Below the pieces are notes generated by a model. That model was not told where the DNA came from. It did no database searches and saw nothing but the letters and a program-made list of their open reading frames with translations. From the NCBI RefSeq assembly GCF_026723765.1, contig NZ_CP113524.1, positions 4,412,001-4,476,000 on the forward strand: a DNA stretch of 64,000 nucleotides, in the 5' to 3' direction. A program made the translations under genes and the position numbers. Positions 58,037 through 64,000 of this stretch are shown one piece after another. Source of the stretch: Lacrimispora xylanolytica (GTDB lineage: Bacteria; Bacillota; Clostridia; Lachnospirales; Lachnospiraceae). The first letter of the stretch is position 1. Each line of letters starts with the position of its first letter.

Positions 58037-58459
58037 CTACCCAATCATAAATGTCATTTCTGCACTGGCTGCTACTTTTCCATCCACAGTTGCAACGGCT
58101 CTTCCGATGCCAACAGGGCCCTTGCGCTTTATAATTTCACATTCCAGTTTCAGTTTATCTCCTGGCAAAACCTTGCGTTTAAATTTCGCTTTGTCAATGC
58201 CACCGAAAAATCCAACTTTTCCTTTATTCTCTTCCAGACTTAACATGGCGACAGATCCAACCTGTGCCAATGCCTCAAGAATCAAAACTCCAGGCATAAC
58301 AGGCATTTCCGGAAAATGTCCCTGAAAAAATGGCTCATTATAGGTAACACATTTATATCCGGTTGCTCTTTCTCCTGGCACAAGTTCCTCGATGACGTCT
58401 ACCAGTAAAAACGGATGTCTGTGAGGTATGATCTCCTGAATTTCCTTGATTCCTAACAT
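58037..58459 (-). CDS. fabZ: 3-hydroxyacyl-ACP dehydratase FabZ
   Basis: Dehydrates 3-hydroxyacyl-ACP in each elongation cycle. The 140-residue hot-dog-fold protein has [12 protein letters not shown] at the N-terminus and the active-site helix region [21 protein letters not shown] with catalytic His and Glu. ATG 58457-58459 follows AAGGAG; the frame is open 20 codons upstream through an intercistronic hairpin but without a ribosome site. Confidence 0.96.
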   Translation of the reverse strand: MLGIKEIQEIIPHRHPFLLVDVIEELVPGERATGYKCVTYNEPFFQGHFPEMPVMPGVLILEALAQVGSVAMLSLEENKGKVGFFGGIDKAKFKRKVLPGDKLKLECEIIKRKGPVGIGRAVATVDGKVAASAEMTFMIG

Positions 58460-58479
58460 ATTTTCTCTCCTTATGTTTG

Positions 58480-58510
58480 AAAAGAGAGGCCGCTGCTTAG
58501 GGCCTCTCTT
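58480..58510 (-). terminator. Intercistronic hairpin between accB and fabZ
   Basis: Perfect ten-pair stem AAGAGAGGCC/GGCCTCTCTT with a nine-base loop followed by TTTC on the minus strand. The short U-tract suggests partial termination or an mRNA-processing/stability hairpin rather than a full stop. Confidence 0.5.
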
Positions 58511-58525
58511 ATAATTCACATCAAT

Positions 58526-58999
58526 TTACCGGATACGGAACAGAGGCTGACCGTACTCTACCACATCTTCATTTGAAACCAGTACCGTTTCCACAACACC
58601 GTCGTATTCGCATTCGATCTCGTTCATCAGTTTCATTGCCTCGATGATTCCAAGGATCTGTCCCTTCTTTACCTGATCTCCTGCCTTTACAAATGGCTCT
58701 GCCTCCGGAGAGGAAGCATTGTAAAACGTACCCACAAGAGGAGATGCTACTACATTGCCAGTACAGAGTTCCACGTCATTGGTTCCTTTTGTCATCACGC
58801 CAGCAGACTCATTCCCCTTATCCGATTGCTGACACATACCTGCCTCAGACAGTGTCTGATAAACAGGGGCTGTGGATACGGTAAGAATCTCTTTTTCCTT
58901 TTTTATGGAGAGCTTTACATCGCCCTCCTCTAATCGAAAGCTGGTCAGGTCATTCTCTTTTACCGCCTGCATCAGCCTTATGATATCATTAATCTCCAT
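58526..58999 (-). CDS. accB: Biotin carboxyl carrier protein
   Basis: Carries biotin between AccC and the carboxyltransferase. The 157 residues comprise an N-terminal helical region, a flexible linker, and a C-terminal biotinyl domain with the modification site EAMKLMNE (Lys). It also shows the SPLVGTFYNASSPEA thumb segment typical of acetyl-CoA carboxylase BCCPs. Ten bases downstream of fabF. Confidence 0.96.
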   Translation of the reverse strand: MEINDIIRLMQAVKENDLTSFRLEEGDVKLSIKKEKEILTVSTAPVYQTLSEAGMCQQSDKGNESAGVMTKGTNDVELCTGNVVASPLVGTFYNASSPEAEPFVKAGDQVKKGQILGIIEAMKLMNEIECEYDGVVETVLVSNEDVVEYGQPLFRIR

Positions 59000-59009
59000 T
59001 GACTGCCTC

Positions 59010-60248
59010 CTAAGCCTTATACTTTTTTACAAGAATGCTGGCATTATGTCCGCCAAATCCAAGGGAATTGCTGATGGCATAATTCACATCACAGGAAACT
59101 CCATCACCCTTTGTATAATTTAAGTCGCAGCCTTCGCCTTCTTCTACCAGTCCGGCTGTGGCATGGATGAATCCGTCTTCTATGGATTTTACACAGGCAA
59201 TGAATTCTACACCGCCTGCCGCTCCTAAAAGATGGCCTATCATGGATTTTGTTGAGCTGATCTTAACGTCCTTTGCATGATCTCCAAGGGCTCCTTTGAT
59301 CGCCAGGGTCTCAAACAAGTCGTTATGATGGGTGCTGGTGCCATGGGCGTTGACGTAATCGATGTCTTTTGGTGTGATACCAGCATCCTTAATGGCCTCG
59401 GTCATGGCTCTTGCCGCACCGCTACCATCTTCTGCCGGGGAAGTGATATGGTATGCATCACAGGTAGAACCGTATCCGGCTACTTCGCCGTAAATAACAG
59501 CTCCACGACTTATGGCATGCTCAAGTTCTTCCAAAATCACAACACCTGCGCCCTCGCCCATGACAAAACCGCTTCTATCCTTATCAAATGGGATGGAGGC
59601 GCGGAGAGGATCATCCGAAGTAGTCAGTGCAGTAAGAGCCGTAAAACCAGCCACACCGATTGGTGAAATACTGGCCTCAGCGCCGCCTGCTACCATAACA
59701 TCCGCTTCCCCATACTGGATGGACCGGAACGCTTCCCCGATGGAATGGGTTCCAGTTGCGCAGGCGGTCACTACATTGATGCACTTTCCTTTTAATCCGA
59801 ACTGAATGCCCACATTACCTGCCGCCATATTGGATATCATCATAGGAACCAAAAGGGGATTCACCCTTCCAGGTCCTTTTTCCAGAAGCTTTTTATGTTC
59901 CCGCTCTAAGGCCTGAAGGCTTCCGATTCCGGAACCTACGCTTACGCCCACGCGATAAGGATCTTCCTTTTCCATATCAATGCCAGACATGGAAAGCGCT
60001 TCCTTTGTTGCAGCTACTGCAAACTGTGCGAACCGCTCCATTCTCTTGGCTGCTTTCACATCCATGTAATCTTTGGCATCGAAATCCTTTACTTCTGCTG
60101 CCAGCTTTGCTTTATATTCTGTCGTATCAAACTGAGTGATTTCACCAAAGCCAAGCTTCTTTTCCTTAAGTCCGTTCCAGAAGCTATCTACATCATTACC
60201 AATGGGAGTAATCGCTCCCATGCCAGTCACAACAACTCTTCTCTTCAT
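59010..60248 (-). CDS. fabF: 3-oxoacyl-ACP synthase II (FabF)
   Basis: Condenses malonyl-ACP with growing acyl-ACP. The 412-residue thiolase-fold enzyme has the KAS II triad: Cys in NVVTACATGTHSIG, His in NAHGTSTHHND, and His in KSMIGHLLGAAG. The N-terminus VVVTGMGAITPIG and C-terminus SNSLGFGGHNAS are typical. A 79-bp gap to fabG contains no other feature. Confidence 0.96.
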   Translation of the reverse strand: MKRRVVVTGMGAITPIGNDVDSFWNGLKEKKLGFGEITQFDTTEYKAKLAAEVKDFDAKDYMDVKAAKRMERFAQFAVAATKEALSMSGIDMEKEDPYRVGVSVGSGIGSLQALEREHKKLLEKGPGRVNPLLVPMMISNMAAGNVGIQFGLKGKCINVVTACATGTHSIGEAFRSIQYGEADVMVAGGAEASISPIGVAGFTALTALTTSDDPLRASIPFDKDRSGFVMGEGAGVVILEELEHAISRGAVIYGEVAGYGSTCDAYHITSPAEDGSGAARAMTEAIKDAGITPKDIDYVNAHGTSTHHNDLFETLAIKGALGDHAKDVKISSTKSMIGHLLGAAGGVEFIACVKSIEDGFIHATAGLVEEGEGCDLNYTKGDGVSCDVNYAISNSLGFGGHNASILVKKYKA

Positions 60249-60327
60249 ACCAATTCACCTTTCCTTTATCATGCAAGGGCATTTCTTCTACTAAGCCAGT
60301 CTTATAAGGTACCATCGTACTCTTCTG

Positions 60328-61068
60328 CTACATTGCCATGCCGCCGTCTACACAAAGCACCTGGCCTGTGATATATCCGGCCTCCTCTGATGCTAAAAAT
60401 GCAACTGCGTGGGCAATATCATCTGCGGAACCAAACTGCTTCATAGGAATCTGTTCCATGGAAGCGTTCTTAACAGCGTCAGAGAGAACCTCTGTCATAT
60501 CCGTCGTAATAAATCCAGGTGCCACTGCATTCACCGTAATACCTCTGCTTGCTGCTTCTCTTGCAAAGGATTTTGTGATACCAATGACTCCAGCCTTAGC
60601 TGCACAGTAATTTGCCTGACCTGCATTGCCAAGAACACCGGAAACAGAAGAAATATTGATGATTCTTCCGCCCTTTTGCTTGATCATCTGGCGGGAAACG
60701 TGCTTCATACAGTTAAAAACGCCTTTTAAGTTGGTATGAATAACGGAATCAAACTCATCCTCAGACATCTTCATAAGAAGATTATCTCTTGTAATCCCTG
60801 CATTGTTTACAAGAATATCAAGTTTTCCATACTTCTTAATCACTGAGGCAAAAAATGTACCGGCACTTTCGTAATCAGATACATTGCACTGAATGGCCTC
60901 TGCCTTACCGCCCTTTGCTTCGATTTCTCTTACCACTTCCTGAGCTTTTTCCTCAGAACCATTGTAATTTACAACAACCGTTGCTCCCTGCATTGCAAGC
61001 TTACTGGCAATTGCGCGGCCAATTCCTCTGCTGGCTCCGGTTACTACTGCGATCTTACCGTCTAACAT
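60328..61068 (-). CDS. fabG: 3-oxoacyl-ACP reductase FabG
   Basis: NADPH-dependent reductase of the elongation cycle. The 246-residue short-chain dehydrogenase has [13 protein letters not shown] (cofactor), [14 protein letters not shown] and the catalytic Ser/Tyr/Lys ([16 protein letters not shown]). The last residues [14 protein letters not shown] are the standard FabG ending. Confidence 0.96.
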   Translation of the reverse strand: MLDGKIAVVTGASRGIGRAIASKLAMQGATVVVNYNGSEEKAQEVVREIEAKGGKAEAIQCNVSDYESAGTFFASVIKKYGKLDILVNNAGITRDNLLMKMSEDEFDSVIHTNLKGVFNCMKHVSRQMIKQKGGRIINISSVSGVLGNAGQANYCAAKAGVIGITKSFAREAASRGITVNAVAPGFITTDMTEVLSDAVKNASMEQIPMKQFGSADDIAHAVAFLASEEAGYITGQVLCVDGGMAM

Positions 61069-61084
61069 CTTTTTACCTCCCTTT

Positions 61085-62002
61085 TTATAAATCGGATAAC
61101 TTCTCTAAATCTTCCAGCTTTTCTATATTTAAGACTGTTACATCTCTTTTGATCTTTTTTATAAATCCTGCCAGTGTCTTACCTGGTCCGATTTCAATAA
61201 ATGTATCCACACCGTCTGCCAGCATGGCTTCCACGCTTTGCTGCCAGCGGACAGAAGAGGACACCTGCTTTTTCAGTAAATCCTTCACTGCTTCTTTCTC
61301 TGTTACATACTGAGCGGTTACATTGGACACATAAGGAATCACAGGTTCGTTAATGTCAACCTCATCCAGTACCTCTCCCAGCTTTTCTCCGGCACCTCTT
61401 AACATATCAGAATGAAATGGGCCGCTTACATTTAACAGGATGGCACGCTTTGCACCAGCACTTAAAAGCTTTTCATTGGCTTTTTCAACCATTTCTTTCT
61501 TACCGGAGATTACAATCTGCCCGGGGCAGTTATAATTTGCGATCTGGACTCCTTCCATATCGCTTAATACTTCTTCAATCTCAGATGCCTCCATGGAGAG
61601 TATGGCAGCCATGGCTCCCAGCCCCTGAGGCACTGCTTCCTGCATGAGAATTCCTCTCTGTCTGACCGTCTTAATGGCATCCTCGTCACTCATGACGCCG
61701 GAGGCCGCAAGTGCACAATATTCTCCCAGGCTTAAGCCGGCGGCCACAGAAGGCTTAATGCCCTTTTCTGCTTCCAGTACCCGCATCATGGCAATGCTGG
61801 TGGTAACCATAGCCGCCTGGGTATATTCGGTAATATCCAGCCGGTCATTTTTTTCAAAACACAGCTCTGGTACGGAAAATCCTAAAAGCTCTGAGGCTTT
61901 ATCGAATACTTCCTTACCAATTGCTGTCTTTTCATAAAAATCCTGGCCCATGCCACAGTACTGGGCGCCCTGGCCCGGGAAAATAAATGCAATCTTGCTC
62001 AT
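61085..62002 (-). CDS. fabD: Malonyl-CoA:ACP transacylase FabD
   Basis: Loads malonyl groups onto ACP. The 305 residues carry [14 protein letters not shown] at the N-terminus, the nucleophile elbow [10 protein letters not shown] (Ser), the active-site His in SGPFHSDML and the late [10 protein letters not shown]-type segment ([11 protein letters not shown]). Sixteen bases after fabK. Confidence 0.95.
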   Translation of the reverse strand: MSKIAFIFPGQGAQYCGMGQDFYEKTAIGKEVFDKASELLGFSVPELCFEKNDRLDITEYTQAAMVTTSIAMMRVLEAEKGIKPSVAAGLSLGEYCALAASGVMSDEDAIKTVRQRGILMQEAVPQGLGAMAAILSMEASEIEEVLSDMEGVQIANYNCPGQIVISGKKEMVEKANEKLLSAGAKRAILLNVSGPFHSDMLRGAGEKLGEVLDEVDINEPVIPYVSNVTAQYVTEKEAVKDLLKKQVSSSVRWQQSVEAMLADGVDTFIEIGPGKTLAGFIKKIKRDVTVLNIEKLEDLEKLSDL

Positions 62003-62017
62003 AATTTATACTCCTTA

Positions 62018-62941
62018 TTAACGGCCAAGCAGCTTACTTGCCTGTTCCATCATCTCTTCAATCATTTCCTTACAGGTCTGCTCTTTGTCGATCAGCCCTG
62101 CGATCTGGCCGGCCATAACCGTACCATTTATAACGTCACCCTCCTGAACCGCTTTTCTAAGGGTACCAAGAGTTAAGTACTCAAGCTCTTCAAAAGACTT
62201 GCCTTCCTGTTCCAGCTTCGCATATTCTCTGGTCATCTGGTTTCTTAAGCTTCTTACCGGATGGCCATGGGAACGGCCCGTTACGGATGAATCAATGTCC
62301 TTTGCCTTAATAATTCTCTGCTTGTAATTATCATGTACGATGGATTCCTTGGAAACCACAAACCGGGTTCCAACCTGAACACCTTCTGCTCCAAGCATAA
62401 ATGCCGCAGCAATTCCTCTGCCATCACCAATACCACCGGCTGCAATGACCGGTATGGATACGGCATCTGCCACCTGAGGAACCAGAGTCATCGTGGTCTG
62501 CTCTCCAATATGACCGCCGGATTCATTCCCCTCAGCCACAATAGCGTCAGCGCCATAACGTTCCATACGCTTTGCAAGAGCCACAGAAGCGACTACCGGA
62601 ATCACCTTAATTCCTGCTGCCTTCCACATCTCAAAATACTTCTCCGGATTTCCGGCACCCGTAGTAACCACACGGATTCCTTCCTCCACTATAACCTTTG
62701 CTACATCATCCGCATGAGGGCTTAAAAGCATAACATTGACTCCAAGAGGTTTCTTTGTCAGCTCTTTTGCCTTACGAATCTCCTCACGCACCACCTCACC
62801 CGGGGCATTGGCTCCGCCGATCAGCCCAAGGCCGCCGGCCTCAGAAACTGCTGCTGCAAGATGATGTTCCGCTACCCAGGCCATTCCGCCCTGGATTATC
62901 GGGTATTCCACTCCCAAAAGTTCGGTAATTCTGGTTTTCAT
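62018..62941 (-). CDS. fabK: Enoyl-ACP reductase II (FabK)
   Basis: FMN-dependent enoyl reductase completing each elongation cycle; it replaces the triclosan-sensitive FabI in many Firmicutes. The 307-residue TIM barrel shows YPIIQGGMAWVA, LGVNVMLLSPHAD, TTGAGNPEKYF, AEGNESGGHIG and IAAGGIGDGRGIAAAFMLGAEGVQVGTRF (FMN phosphate loop). Start and acpP stop overlap by one base (TAATG). A longer paralog ends the same operon. Confidence 0.94.
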   Translation of the reverse strand: MKTRITELLGVEYPIIQGGMAWVAEHHLAAAVSEAGGLGLIGGANAPGEVVREEIRKAKELTKKPLGVNVMLLSPHADDVAKVIVEEGIRVVTTGAGNPEKYFEMWKAAGIKVIPVVASVALAKRMERYGADAIVAEGNESGGHIGEQTTMTLVPQVADAVSIPVIAAGGIGDGRGIAAAFMLGAEGVQVGTRFVVSKESIVHDNYKQRIIKAKDIDSSVTGRSHGHPVRSLRNQMTREYAKLEQEGKSFEELEYLTLGTLRKAVQEGDVINGTVMAGQIAGLIDKEQTCKEMIEEMMEQASKLLGR

Positions 62942-63174
62942 TACGCTTCCACGCCCTTTGCTTTTAAATAGTCCATAACCTGCTGTACCGTTGTAAGCTT
63001 CTCTAAGTCCTCAGAAGGAATCTCAACGGAATACTCATCTTCCAGCGCCATAACAAGCTCAAATAAATCAAGTGAATCTGCTCCAAGATCCTCTTTAAAA
63101 GAAGATTCCGCCTTAATTACTGATGTTTCAACATTTAACTGCTCCGCAATGATTTCCTGCATTTTCTCTAACAT
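62941..63174 (-). CDS. acpP: Acyl carrier protein
   Basis: A 77-residue acidic four-helix carrier; the 4'-phosphopantetheine serine lies in [16 protein letters not shown] 63172-63174 follows AGAGGAG; an in-frame TTG eight codons earlier is unlikely. It has its own promoter overlapped by a FabT-like palindrome, fitting high and regulated expression. Confidence 0.96.
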   Translation of the reverse strand: MLEKMQEIIAEQLNVETSVIKAESSFKEDLGADSLDLFELVMALEDEYSVEIPSEDLEKLTTVQQVMDYLKAKGVEA

Positions 63175-63200
63175 ATTATTAATCTCCTCTTTATTCAAAT

Positions 63201-63231
63201 ATTATATACTATTACTTTGACATTCAAAGTA
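63201..63231 (-). promoter_or_regulatory. acpP promoter overlapped by a FabT/FabR-like operator
   Basis: The perfect palindrome TACTTTGA-CAT-TCAAAGTA (63213-63231) covers the -35 region of a promoter whose -10 box TATAAT is at 63201-63206 on the minus strand. TTTGA-N3-TCAAA is the core of FabT-type (MarR family) sites that repress fatty-acid genes in Firmicutes. The regulator gene is not in the window. Confidence 0.7.
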
Positions 63232-63244
63232 TTAGTCAAAATCA

Positions 63245-64000
63245 TTACCACTCTAAAAGAGTGGCTCCCCAGGTAAGTCCTGCGCCAAAGCCAGCGAGTA
63301 TAATCTTATCTCCCCGCTCTATCTTTCCCTCCCGGTTCATCTCATCCAGTAAAATAGGTACCGTAGCCGCTGAGGTGTTTCCGAACCGTTCCAAATTGGT
63401 AGGAAACTTCTCCATGGGCACCTTTAACCTTTTCGCGATGGATTCAAAAATCCGGTAGTTTGCCTGATGCAGTATAAAGTATTTAATTTCATCTATAGGT
63501 GTATTGCTCTCTGACAGCACGGTATGGATTGATTCTGGTACCGTCTTTACAGCAAACTTAAAAACTTCCTGTCCGTCCATGGTCATATATCCAAGCTCTG
63601 GCTCTGTTTTCGTAAGAAAGTTTCCAGTGGTACGTGACCGGCACTCCAAAGCGCTTGATTTTCTTCCGTCAGATCCAAGTGTCATGTAAAAGCTTCCGTT
63701 CTCTTCTGCCTTTACAACCGCAGCTCCAGCTCCGTCACCAAAAAGAACACAGGTACTTCTGTCCTTCCAGTCAATAATCTTACTTAAGGTATCAGCTCCA
63801 ATGATCAGCCCTGTCTGATAAATTCCCGCTTTAAAAAAGCTGTGAACCGTATTCAAAGCGAATACAAATCCGGAACAGGCCGCACTGATATCAAATGCCA
63901 CTGCCCTATGTGCCCCAATGGCCGCCTGGACTTCACATGCCCCGCTTGGAAAACAGTGATCCGCAGTAGAGGTAGCAAGAATAATGATGTCTAAATCCTC
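63245..64000 (-). CDS. fabH: 3-oxoacyl-ACP synthase III (FabH), N-terminus beyond the window
   Basis: Starts fatty-acid synthesis by condensing acetyl-CoA with malonyl-ACP. About 251 codons of the ~320-residue enzyme are present and the frame runs off the right edge. The triad is complete: Cys in ISAACSGF, His in LHQANYRIF, Asn in GNTSAATVP. The C-terminus GFGAGLTWGATLLEW is typical. It lies upstream of the internal acpP promoter, so fabH also feeds read-through transcription of the operon. Confidence 0.95.
   Translation of the reverse strand, partial: EDLDIIILATSTADHCFPSGACEVQAAIGAHRAVAFDISAACSGFVFALNTVHSFFKAGIYQTGLIIGADTLSKIIDWKDRSTCVLFGDGAGAAVVKAEENGSFYMTLGSDGRKSSALECRSRTTGNFLTKTEPELGYMTMDGQEVFKFAVKTVPESIHTVLSESNTPIDEIKYFILHQANYRIFESIAKRLKVPMEKFPTNLERFGNTSAATVPILLDEMNREGKIERGDKIILAGFGAGLTWGATLLEW

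Noticed and set aside
60249-60327. Small gene or riboswitch between fabG and fabF
   Set aside because: The 79-bp gap shows no start codon behind a ribosome site and no stable stem.

Overview
The window looks like chromosomal DNA of an anaerobic, spore-forming member of the Clostridia, most likely a Lachnospiraceae (Clostridium cluster XIVa / Lacrimispora-like) species. The reasons are the fabH-acpP-fabK-fabD-fabG-fabF-accB-fabZ-accC-accDA order with FabK instead of FabI, the sporulation genes yyaC and spmA, the FprA/Ric nitrosative-stress pair, the CBS-DRTGG pyrophosphatase, moderate GC content with strong AGGAGG ribosome sites, and plant-polysaccharide enzymes (GH5, PL9). The taxon is inferred from gene content. 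I see no rRNA, tRNA, CRISPR array, insertion sequence or prophage.

Layout. 1-2.6 kb: 5' part of murC, a triple-repeat protein and queT behind a preQ1-I-like riboswitch. 2.78-3.08 kb: a candidate type I toxin-antitoxin locus (27-aa membrane peptide plus convergent small RNA). 3.2-8.6 kb: accessory genes, namely a CPBP protease, an AAC(3)-type acetyltransferase, a PadR regulator overlapping a degenerate SEDS membrane protein, DUF1697, a Cys-motif protein and a VOC protein. 8.7-12.6 kb: corA, an Fnr-type regulator, then ric-fprA behind an Fnr-like site centred at -41.5. 12.6-17.9 kb: a three-gene polysaccharide operon with a PilZ-containing BcsA-like synthase, divergent from a chemoreceptor gene (18.2-19.9 kb). 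20-27.5 kb: GH5 cellulase and an oppABCDF peptide importer. 27.7-42 kb: mostly housekeeping metabolism (shikimate-kinase-like, flavin reductase, pyrophosphatase, glucokinase, transketolase, phosphoglucose isomerase) mixed with envelope and sporulation proteins of little-known function. 42.3-48 kb: mtnN, a TSCPD protein, a secreted PL9 pectate lyase and a sugar ABC importer facing it. 48-53.5 kb: spmA, a P-type cation ATPase co-transcribed with an XRE regulator, and a BNR-repeat protein. 53.8-64 kb: the complete type II fatty-acid synthesis and acetyl-CoA carboxylase operon, entered from the right, with fabH cut by the window edge.

How the genes fit together. The fab/acc operon makes malonyl-CoA and elongates acyl-ACP; a FabT/FabR-like palindrome overlaps a promoter between fabH and acpP. 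The Fnr-type protein, Ric and FprA form an NO/O2 defence unit. GH5, PL9, the sugar ABC importer and glucokinase/Pgi/transketolase fit a plant-carbohydrate degrader. The polysaccharide operon is probably switched by c-di-GMP through PilZ. The least-described items are the toxin locus, the PadR-SEDS pair, the MPN-like/LysM protein, the four-cysteine flavoprotein at the end of the fab operon, and the folded corA leader. All statements come from reading the sequence; no database search was run.
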